Below are positions 25,677 to 32,806 of a DNA stretch of 64,000 bases, one piece after another; position 1 is the stretch's first letter, and each line of letters begins with the position of its first letter. Under the pieces are notes generated by a model, which worked only from the letters and a program-made list of their open reading frames with translations, was not told where the DNA came from and did not search any database. Where the stretch lies: positions 1,612,001 to 1,676,000 of the forward strand of contig NZ_CP093396.1 of assembly GCF_029027405.1 (NCBI RefSeq), in the 5' to 3' direction. This DNA comes from Sulfurimonas sp. GTDB taxonomy: Bacteria; Campylobacterota; Campylobacteria; Campylobacterales; Sulfurimonadaceae. Both the position numbers and the translations under genes were made by a program.

Positions 25677-26563
25677 GCTAACTTTTAACTTCCCATCACT
25701 TTGTAAAATAACATAAGCCAATTCTAGGGAGTCTAAAAACTCATAAGCCTTTTTCATTGGCATTACACTTGAAGCAGTAGTATAAGCATCTAAAGCACTA
25801 CTACTTAGCTCCGAAATCAAAGTGATTGACACAAATATCGTTTGTGATTTTTTTGTCTTAGGATTGATTAAATGATTGTTAGCTTTTGATTTTACAAATC
25901 TTACATAATTTCCACTGGTACTTATACCTAAATCTTTTTTTGTAGTTATAAATGAAGCCAAAGCACCATCACCAAATGGATTTCGAATATCAAAAGTACA
26001 AACATCTAAACACCGAATATCTCCACTCGCAGAGATTGTGGCTTCTACACTATTTGCTCTAAAATAAGCTGCTGCTTTGTCAACTCCAAAGCCTTTGCCC
26101 ATTCCTCCAAGGTCTACTTTTATGCTTTTGCCCAACTTTGCTTCATCTTTTGTGAAATAAACTTCATCAAAATCAATTCTTGCCTCTTTAAGCTCATCCC
26201 TAGATGCAACTCTATCATCTTCACCAAAATGGTATAAATCCTTAGTAATCGAGCCAATACTAATGTTAAAGTAAGAATCTGTATCTTTATAAAACTTTTT
26301 ACTTTGCACAAAAGCTTCATAAGTATAGTTATTTATCTTCGATTTTTTATCTCGGTTTAATCTATATATGGGGGAGTTTTTATTATAAGAGGAGAGCGAA
26401 AAATCTATATCTTTAAATATTTTAAATCCATGTTCAATGAAATCTTTATCTTTTTGTTGGACAGAAATTGTAATAAAAGTTGACATTATAACTTGAGTTC
26501 GAGAGAAAGTTTGAGCCTTTAAAACAAGACTCAAAAGTAGAAAAAAAGTTAATTTATATATTT
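25644..26563 (-). CDS. apbE: FAD:protein FMN transferase
   Basis: An ApbE-family enzyme that transfers FMN from FAD to Ser/Thr in exported flavoproteins. Landmarks are SSYNKNSPIYRLN, YFNISIGSITKDLYHFG, the core VDLGGMGKGFGVDKAAAYF, SASGDIR and the HLINPKTKKS metal-loop region. Start choice is unusual. The first in-frame TTG (26534) gives a truncated signal, whereas an ATA codon at 26561-26563 yields an ideal leader (YKLTFFLLLSLVLKAQ). The ATA also has AGAG seven bases before it and overlaps the ribBA end; an in-frame stop lies directly upstream. A conservative annotation would use 26534. Confidence 0.88.
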
Positions 26564-27582
26564 ATAATCTCTTTAACTTCTAATCCAAAACCACCAAGCC
26601 CTACAAAAGAAGTTTGCTTTATAGATGTTATAAGATTCATTTTTGATACACCTAAAGTTTGTAAAATCTGAGCTCCTGTTCCTATCTCTTTTATAGCTGC
26701 ATTATCTTGGTGATTTGTCTTATTTATAAAAACTAATACACCACTATTTTGCTTTAAATACTCTATGGAATTTATAAGGTTGTTGTATTTTTTTTGATTT
26801 AAAAGAAGTTCTATATCTGGAATAACATTGTGAACCCTAACATTTGCAACTTCACCAGCACTATAAAATACAATTGCAGTATGTTTTATGCCGTCATGAT
26901 CTTCAAAAGTATGCTCATTAACTTTTACACCAAAAAAATCTATCTCTTTGACCTCTATTTCATTTACAAGTCTTTCATTCGCTAAACGATACTCAACGAT
27001 ATCAGATATAAAAACAGTTTTTAGGCCATGCTCTTTTGCAAAAATATCTAAATCATCTCGTCTTGCCATGCTTCCATCTTCTTTAATGATTTCACAAATA
27101 ACACCTGCCTCGCTAAGACCTGCTAAACGACATATATCAACGGAACCTTCTGTATGACCTGTTCTAACTAGCGTTCCACCATCTTTTGCTATTAAAGGAA
27201 AAATATGCCCTGGTTTAACAAGTTCTGTTTCATGAGAGATAGGATTTGCTAAGATTTTTATAGTATCATCTCTCTCCCCTGCTGATATACCAGTAAGAGC
27301 ATCTTTAGCATCTACTGAAACCGTAAATGCTGTTTCATAAGAAGATGTGTTTGAGTTGACCATAGGATTTAAATCTAATCTTGTTGCAATCTGCTTACTA
27401 AGTGCCACACAAATTAAACCACGAGCGTGAGTTGCCATAAAGTTTACATTCTCTGGAGTAGAAAATGCGGCGGCATAAACTAAATCACCCTCATTTTCTC
27501 TATCTTCATCATCACACATAATAATCATGCGACCCTTTTTAATCTCTTGGATAGCTTCTAATACTCTTTGTGTAGGTGTCAT
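26554..27582 (-). CDS. ribBA: 3,4-dihydroxy-2-butanone 4-phosphate synthase with degenerate GTP cyclohydrolase II domain
   Basis: 342 residues. The RibB half is complete: MCDDEDRENEGDLVYAA at the substrate site, ATHARGLICVAL, and HIFPLIAKDGGTLVRTGHTEGSVDICRLAG. The second half has the RibA fold in outline but lacks the zinc-binding cysteines and the RxHSEC region; the segment reads VANVRVHNVIPDIELLL. So only RibB activity is expected, as described for other members of this phylum, and a separate RibA should exist elsewhere. It is followed by apbE on the same strand. Confidence 0.93.
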   Translation of the reverse strand: MTPTQRVLEAIQEIKKGRMIIMCDDEDRENEGDLVYAAAFSTPENVNFMATHARGLICVALSKQIATRLDLNPMVNSNTSSYETAFTVSVDAKDALTGISAGERDDTIKILANPISHETELVKPGHIFPLIAKDGGTLVRTGHTEGSVDICRLAGLSEAGVICEIIKEDGSMARRDDLDIFAKEHGLKTVFISDIVEYRLANERLVNEIEVKEIDFFGVKVNEHTFEDHDGIKHTAIVFYSAGEVANVRVHNVIPDIELLLNQKKYNNLINSIEYLKQNSGVLVFINKTNHQDNAAIKEIGTGAQILQTLGVSKMNLITSIKQTSFVGLGGFGLEVKEIINI

Positions 27583-27667
27583 ATATTCTCTTTATATTTT
27601 TTTAGTATGAAATTATACATAAAAGTTATTTAAATATAAATTTAACTAAAATTCTTTGCTTAAACAC

Positions 27668-27696
27668 TTGACATTAAAAAACTTTTTGTCTATAAT
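27668..27696 (+). promoter_or_regulatory. consensus sigma-70 promoter for the tRNA pair
   Basis: TTGACA at 27668-27673 and TATAAT at 27691-27696, exactly 17 bases apart. This is a perfect consensus, 36 bases before the initiator tRNA. Full -35 boxes are rare in this phylum, and a stable RNA gene is where one would be expected. Confidence 0.85.
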
Positions 27697-27732
27697 TTCG
27701 GCTCACAAACACATTACAGAGTTTGTTTATAC

Positions 27733-27809
<77 letters not shown>

Positions 27810-27829
27810 ATTTTCTAAACTATAAATGA

Positions 27830-27904
27830 TGGGGATTCGCCAAGTGGTAAGGCACTAGCTTTTGGTGCTAGCATTCATAGGTTCGAATCCTATATCCCCA
27901 TCCA
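27830..27904 (+). tRNA. tRNA-Gln (TTG)
   Basis: A 75-base cloverleaf. The acceptor stem TGGGGAT pairs with ATCCCCA, the anticodon stem CTAGC/GCTAG encloses loop TTTTGGT with anticodon TTG, the T-arm is GGTTCGAATCC, and CCA is encoded. It lies 20 bases after tRNA-fMet, so the two are probably co-transcribed. Confidence 0.95.
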
Positions 27905-27937
27905 CCTTTTTAAATATTTCCAAATAAAGATTTTATC

Positions 27938-28042
27938 ATGAATGACACTTCTGACTTAACAACTTTGACATTCCGTATTGCAATTTTCATCATAATTGCT
28001 GGTATATTCTACTTCACATTAAAAAGTAAGAAAAAGAAATAA
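27938..28042 (+). CDS. 34-residue single-helix membrane protein
   Basis: A short gene directly after the tRNAs: MNDTSDLTTLTFRIAIFIII followed by the rest of one hydrophobic helix and a lysine-rich tail (KSKKKK). An AAAGA ribosome site lies about eight bases before the ATG. The layout (acidic/polar start, one helix, positive end) is that of small membrane proteins. I cannot name a family, and coding status is moderately supported. Confidence 0.5.
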   Translation: MNDTSDLTTLTFRIAIFIIIAGIFYFTLKSKKKK

Positions 28043-28055
28043 TAATAACACCTCT

Positions 28056-29360
28056 TTATTTTGCCTTATAATATATACCTTTTTTTGGATTACTAATAAC
28101 TCCTTTATGACTTATAAATTGTATAGGAATAGATTTTATACTATTTGCATTAACTACTTTATAGACTTGAAAATGCAAATGTGGTCCACTTGAGTAGCCA
28201 GTATTACCAGAGTATCCAACTATATCACCTCTGTTTATATTATCGCCAACTCTAACATAAGCACCACCTTTTCTTAAGTGATAGTAGGTTGCAAAAGTTC
28301 CATCTTTATGCTCTATTGTTACAAAATTTCCATGTTTTGCAAATTCTTTACTATATCCAACTTTATTTGAATCATCTTTTGTATCAACAACTACACCAGC
28401 TCTTGAAGCATATATTTTTGTACCAATATCCATAACAAAATCTATCGCATAAGAATTTATACCTTTATGAGTTGACTTGCCGTGAAATCCTTGTGAAACT
28501 ACATGTGATGAACCTCTTGCATAGGGAAGTCTATATATGTAACTATCATCATGAACTGCATCCATAGAGCCCATTATCCAACTATAGGAAAAGTTATATG
28601 AGTAAGAACCCTTTTGCTTGTACAATTTTATATATTGTTTTGTTGAGTTTGCTGTTATAGAAAAAGTTTGTCTAACATTTCCATGGCTCAAATTTTTATA
28701 CTTGCCTTTTATGTTTATAGTTATACTAAAAGGATTTTTATTACCAGCAAAAATTATTATATATTTATCATATTTTTTTACAAATATATAAACATTTTTA
28801 GTAGATATTTTCTTACTGCTTGAATTATAATTTGATTTGACAATTTTTGTATGAAATTCACTTTGAGTCATTGCTATTAGCTTTTTATGTCTTATCTTCT
28901 TATCTAAGACTTTACTTCTTTTTTTAGCTTTCACGCTATTATAGAATTCTATAGACTTCCTTTGTAAAGCCCTGCCTTTTAGAAGTCCATCAAACTCATA
29001 AGATATCAGTCTAAAAAACTTGTCATACTTTTTCTCTTTTATAGATACATCAATATTTTTATGTAGTTGATGCAAAAACTTATCATACTTCTTTTGTAGT
29101 TTTCTTAACTTAAAAAGATATTCTTTCTTTTTAAAATCATCATTTGAAGCATCTATTAAAAGACCTGTATGCATAGTTGTATTTGCAAATTTAATATAGT
29201 CGTCTGATACTACCTTTAAACTATCAATGTCTGATATTTTTGATATAGGTTTTATTGATTTAAAAAGAGGAGTTCCCATCTTTGCAAAAGTAATTGGATA
29301 TTTGGAAGCATCTACATATGTAAATAATAGAAAAAACGAAAATAAATATCTAAGTAGCAT
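28056..29360 (-). CDS. M23 family metallopeptidase (LytM domain)
   Basis: 434 residues with a signal peptide (MLLRYLFSFFLLFTYVDA). The N-terminal half is helical and lysine-rich (about 30-170), followed by a beta region, then the M23 peptidase. Zinc ligands are seen in STHKGINSYAIDF (His and Asp) and in GPHLHFQ (HxH), with HGNFVTIEHKDGTFATYYHL between them. Such periplasmic enzymes cut peptidoglycan cross-links or act as LytM adaptors. Its ATG overlaps the end of the HIT gene. Confidence 0.92.
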   Translation of the reverse strand: MLLRYLFSFFLLFTYVDASKYPITFAKMGTPLFKSIKPISKISDIDSLKVVSDDYIKFANTTMHTGLLIDASNDDFKKKEYLFKLRKLQKKYDKFLHQLHKNIDVSIKEKKYDKFFRLISYEFDGLLKGRALQRKSIEFYNSVKAKKRSKVLDKKIRHKKLIAMTQSEFHTKIVKSNYNSSSKKISTKNVYIFVKKYDKYIIIFAGNKNPFSITINIKGKYKNLSHGNVRQTFSITANSTKQYIKLYKQKGSYSYNFSYSWIMGSMDAVHDDSYIYRLPYARGSSHVVSQGFHGKSTHKGINSYAIDFVMDIGTKIYASRAGVVVDTKDDSNKVGYSKEFAKHGNFVTIEHKDGTFATYYHLRKGGAYVRVGDNINRGDIVGYSGNTGYSSGPHLHFQVYKVVNANSIKSIPIQFISHKGVISNPKKGIYYKAK

Positions 29361-29850
29361 CTATATATTTAGGTATTAAACTTTTTATTCTTTCATATAT
29401 TATCTGGAAATCAGTAGAGTAAACCCTTGTATGAGCGATAGAAGTTATAAAGTTAGTATCTCTTTCCCATCTAGGCACTAGATGCATGTGTATATGCTCT
29501 GCTATCCCTGCTCCACCAGCCTTTCCTAAGTTCATACCAATATTTACACCTTGAGCATTTAAAGCCTCTTTTAAAAGTTTTACACCCTTTTGGGCTAAAG
29601 CACTCATATGTATCCAAGCTTCGCTATCTAAATCTTCAAGTTTGTCTGTATGAAAATGAGGGATAATCATAAAATGCCCAGGAGTATATGGATACTTATT
29701 CATCACTAAAAAACAATATTTATCTCTATAAAGAACATGCATCTCTTCATCATTACTTTCATTTGTGCTTATATGACAAAAAGTACACCCTTGTATATTT
29801 TTATTTGTAACATATTCATCTCTCCAAGGTGCATAAAGTATGTCTTGCAT
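29350..29850 (-). CDS. HIT family nucleotide-binding protein
   Basis: 166 residues. The HIT triad is AEHIHMHLVPRW (HxHxH). An N-terminal CTFCHIS with a later His can bind zinc, as in Ap4A-phosphorylase-like HIT proteins. The middle motif PYTPGHFMIIPHFH is typical. It hydrolyses or phosphorolyses dinucleoside polyphosphates or related nucleotides; the exact substrate is not readable. It shares its strand with the TRAP permease genes and overlaps the M23 gene. Confidence 0.92.
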   Translation of the reverse strand: MQDILYAPWRDEYVTNKNIQGCTFCHISTNESNDEEMHVLYRDKYCFLVMNKYPYTPGHFMIIPHFHTDKLEDLDSEAWIHMSALAQKGVKLLKEALNAQGVNIGMNLGKAGGAGIAEHIHMHLVPRWERDTNFITSIAHTRVYSTDFQIIYERIKSLIPKYIDAT

Positions 29851-29947
29851 AAGAATCCTTTTATAAAAATTTCTGACTCGTAAAGGCTATCTTTAGTGCC
29901 TTAGCGGTTAGCGTAGTAAAATGGGATTTGCTCATTTTGCGTACAAC

Positions 29948-31264
29948 TTACAAAAACGCAAAAACTAAATCTGGAAACAGTATAACCAAACCTAAGCCTA
30001 AAAGTTGTAAAAGTATAAAAGGGATGATGCCTTTATATATTTCTATGGTTTTTATACTATCTCCTGCTGCTCCTTTTAGGAAAAACAGAGATAAACCAAA
30101 AGGTGGTGTTAAAAAAGAGGCTTGAAGATTTAGAGCTATTAAAACCGCAAACCAGATGGGGTCGATGCCAAAACTTTCCATGATAGGAACTAAGATAGGG
30201 ACTATGATAAATGAAATCTCTATAAAGTCTATAAAAAAACCAAGTATAAAGATACCAAGCATCGCAAAACCAATAAAAACCCAAACATCTCCTATGTCTT
30301 CACTAAAAAACTTTAGTATCAAGTCCGAACCACCAAGTTCGTTAAAAACAAGTGAAAATGCGGTCGCACCGATAAGAATCATAAAAATCATACCTGTAAG
30401 TTTTAAACTCTCCATAGAAGCATACTTTAGCATCTGTGTATTTAGTGATTTATTTAACTGACTTAATATTATAGCTCCAACAACACCAAAAGCAGCAGAC
30501 TCAGTAGGTGATGCGATGCCAGCGAAAATACTTCCTAAAACAAAAAACATAAGAAGTAAAGGAGGGACAATAGAAATGATGATTTCTTTTAATGAAAAGT
30601 TTTTTATACCTTCTTTTTCTTGTTGTTTATGAGAATGCAGGGGTGCATCTAGTGGTCTAAAATATGCACGAGTAAGGATATAAGATATATAAAGACCTAC
30701 TAAAAGAAGTCCTGGTAAAACAGCACCCATAAAAAGTTCGCCTACACTTACACTCATAACATCACCTAATATTATCAAGATAATAGAAGGAGGAATAATC
30801 TGACCAAGAGTTCCACTAGCTGCGATAGTTCCAGATGCTAAGCCTTTGTCATATCCAGCTTTTAACATAAGAGGGAGTGCTATAACACTCATCATCACAA
30901 CAGATGCTGATACTATCCCAGTAGATGCAGCTAGCATCGCACCAACTAAAACAACACTAACAGCTAAACCACCACGAACATCACGAAACAAAGCACTCAT
31001 AGACACCAACAATCTCTCTGCCATTTTTGACTTTTCTAAAATCAGACCCATTGTTATAAAAAGAGGAACTGCCATAAGAGTTGTGTTACTCATAATGCCA
31101 TAGATGCGAAATGGTAATACTGCAAAAACATCTAAGCCTAACTCTGGCACTAAAAATGCAAAAGCAATAGCCACACTTCCAAAGACAAAAGCGACAGGAA
31201 TTCCAACCATCAAAAGTATTAAAACCACCACAAACATAGACAAAGCTATCATAGTGACTTCCAT
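29948..31264 (-). CDS. dctM: TRAP transporter large permease DctM
   Basis: A 438-residue, 11-12-helix permease of the DctM/ion-transporter superfamily, which moves organic acids by sodium symport. Family motifs are GIPVAFVFGSVAIAF, AVPLFITMGLILEKS, STGIVSASVVMMSVIALPLML and GTLGQIIPPSIILIILG. It overlaps dctQ by 16 bases. No solute-binding DctP gene lies beside the pair in this window, so the substrate cannot be guessed. Confidence 0.95.
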   Translation of the reverse strand: MEVTMIALSMFVVVLILLMVGIPVAFVFGSVAIAFAFLVPELGLDVFAVLPFRIYGIMSNTTLMAVPLFITMGLILEKSKMAERLLVSMSALFRDVRGGLAVSVVLVGAMLAASTGIVSASVVMMSVIALPLMLKAGYDKGLASGTIAASGTLGQIIPPSIILIILGDVMSVSVGELFMGAVLPGLLLVGLYISYILTRAYFRPLDAPLHSHKQQEKEGIKNFSLKEIIISIVPPLLLMFFVLGSIFAGIASPTESAAFGVVGAIILSQLNKSLNTQMLKYASMESLKLTGMIFMILIGATAFSLVFNELGGSDLILKFFSEDIGDVWVFIGFAMLGIFILGFFIDFIEISFIIVPILVPIMESFGIDPIWFAVLIALNLQASFLTPPFGLSLFFLKGAAGDSIKTIEIYKGIIPFILLQLLGLGLVILFPDLVFAFL

Positions 31265-31731
31265 TTTAAAAAATTATCTTTGGCATCTTTAAATGAAACA
31301 AGAGCTAAAAAAACAAAAGAGAGCGGTAAAAGTGCTTTTACTAAGTATCTATATTTCAATCCACCTGGATTTGATGACATCTCATTTTGAACAAAACTTA
31401 AGTGTACAAAATCAAGGCTTATATAAATGAGGAGAAAAGAAAAAGGTAGTATAAAAAAAAGTGAAGAAATTATGTTTATCAAAGATTTTGTTTTTTCACT
31501 ATATGATGCATAAAATATATCTACTCTTACATGGGCATTTTCTTTTAAAGTATAAGCAATAGAAAAAAGAATAATAATATCAAATAGATGCCATTCTAGT
31601 TCCTGTAAAGCAATAGAACCCGTTGAAAACAGATACCTTGAAGTTGCGTCATACACAACAAGAAGAACTAATATACCAAGAGTTAAAGCTGTAAAATATC
31701 CTAAATACTTTATACTTTTATCTATCATCAT
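31249..31731 (-). CDS. dctQ: TRAP transporter small permease DctQ
   Basis: 160 residues with four predicted helices. Typical DctQ features are YDATSRYLFSTGSIALQELEWHLFDIIILFSIAYTLKENAHVRVDIFY, including the conserved ELxW and the HVRVD motif after helix 2. It forms the stator-like small subunit with DctM. The promoter faces the small Fic-inhibitor-like gene across a 118-base spacer. Confidence 0.94.
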   Translation of the reverse strand: MMIDKSIKYLGYFTALTLGILVLLVVYDATSRYLFSTGSIALQELEWHLFDIIILFSIAYTLKENAHVRVDIFYASYSEKTKSLINIISSLFFILPFSFLLIYISLDFVHLSFVQNEMSSNPGGLKYRYLVKALLPLSFVFLALVSFKDAKDNFLKWKSL

Positions 31732-31768
31732 TACATATCCATAATTTTACTTGAGTTGTGCTTTGAAG

Positions 31769-31821
31769 ATATCTATTATATATCTTTTGAATATCTTTTA
31801 TATATCTTATTATGCTATAAT
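31769..31821 (+). promoter_or_regulatory. phased ATATCT array and extended -10 box
   Basis: Four exact ATATCT hexamers start at 31769, 31780, 31791 and 31802, that is every 11 bases. They lead into TATGCTATAAT with the -10 TATAAT at 31816-31821 and an upstream TG. This precedes the 51-residue gene at 31850. Periodic AT signals upstream of -10 boxes are known for Campylobacter promoters, so this may be core promoter rather than an operator. Confidence 0.55.
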
Positions 31822-31849
31822 TAGTGCACTTAAAGTAAAGGTTAACATC

Positions 31850-32005
31850 ATGAAAAAAACTATTGCTAATTCTAATAAGTACTTTTCTAGTGCTAAAAAT
31901 AAAGAAAAAATGATTGTTAATTCTGTTTACACTTCTGCCAAAGTTGAAGGTTCTAAAATCACAAAGAAAGAACTCAAAGAACATTATAAACTTATTCACT
32001 CGTAA
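31850..32005 (+). CDS. small Fic-inhibitor-like antitoxin (SxxxEG motif)
   Basis: 51 residues from ATG 31850. The core NSVYTSAKVEGSKITKKEL (residues 24-42) carries the Fic inhibitory motif [S/T]xxxE[G/N] as Ser29-Ala-Lys-Val-Glu33-Gly34. It strongly resembles the inhibitory helix that sits at the N-terminus of class II Fic proteins. The Glu of this motif blocks ATP gamma-phosphate binding in known Fic proteins. The gene is convergent with the Fic gene, and the two overlap by 14 bases at their 3' ends. The Fic protein itself shows no such motif, supporting a toxin-antitoxin pair. Confidence 0.72.
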   Translation: MKKTIANSNKYFSSAKNKEKMIVNSVYTSAKVEGSKITKKELKEHYKLIHS

Positions 32006-32798
32006 TTTCCTCTTCTATTTTCATTTTCAACAAATCTTTCATAGGCTCGTAATCACAATCATATCCAGAGTGAACTCTTTGTATATAGTTATCCTCTTTT
32101 TTCAGCTTCAATCCTATCATAGGCAAACCATTTTTTGCTAAAATCATATCGCATAAAACTCTACTTATTCGCCCATTACCCTCTCGAAATGGATGTATGA
32201 ATAAGAAATCACTTATTAGTTTAGATAAATCATGAGCAATGTTATCTATGTCTTCATATCTCTTCTTACTAACTTCTTTTATAAATTCATTTAACTCAGG
32301 AATAGCATTTAAAAAATCAACTCTCCAAACCCAAGCTTCTTCAGCATTTCCCTTACTCATATTAACACTTCTAAGTTCACCAGCAAATGGATAGATAGAA
32401 CTAAAAACTTCTTTATGCCATTTTTTAACAGTGTTAAATCCAAAAGACCTAGATATATCAAAGTTATCTACCAAATAACTATAAAGCTCCAATAACTTCA
32501 GATCTTCTTGTTTTTGTATATAGTCATTGTCCGTAGATTTCAAATAATTTATACAAACACCTGCATCTGTAATTATTTTTTGAGTATTATTTGAATCCCA
32601 TTCATTCCATGGATTTAATATGATATCATCAATACTTACAGCTTTTATTTCATCTATATTTTTATCTAAAATACTTTCAGGAGGTTTTTTAGCTTTAAAG
32701 TATTTGTTATCAGTTTCATACCAATAGCTATATTTTTGGTTTTTCTTACATTTAAAAGCATATAAAAGATATTTAGTTCGCGTTTGAGCTTCGTTCAT
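31992..32798 (-). CDS. Fic domain protein, predicted AMP transferase toxin
   Basis: 268 residues. The active site HPFREGNGR (202-210) matches the canonical HxFx(D/E)GNGRxxR motif of AMPylating Fic enzymes, with the catalytic His202 and the anion-binding GNGR. The flap region is YPFAGELRSVNMSKGNAEEAWVWR (about 136-159). No [S/T]xxxE[G/N] inhibitory helix is found inside the protein. The convergent small gene supplies one, so this is best read as a toxin controlled in trans. It lies between murF and the TRAP genes and looks like an inserted module. Confidence 0.9.
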   Translation of the reverse strand: MNEAQTRTKYLLYAFKCKKNQKYSYWYETDNKYFKAKKPPESILDKNIDEIKAVSIDDIILNPWNEWDSNNTQKIITDAGVCINYLKSTDNDYIQKQEDLKLLELYSYLVDNFDISRSFGFNTVKKWHKEVFSSIYPFAGELRSVNMSKGNAEEAWVWRVDFLNAIPELNEFIKEVSKKRYEDIDNIAHDLSKLISDFLFIHPFREGNGRISRVLCDMILAKNGLPMIGLKLKKEDNYIQRVHSGYDCDYEPMKDLLKMKIEEEITSE

Positions 32799-32806
32799 TT
32801 AAGTAC

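Noticed and set aside
27583-27667. FMN riboswitch upstream of ribBA.
   Set aside because: The spacer is short and lacks any of the conserved RFN element blocks.
29931-29963. Overlapping small hairpins between dctM and the HIT gene that could act as an attenuator.
   Set aside because: Stems are short and AT-rich, no T-tract follows, and no leader peptide is seen.
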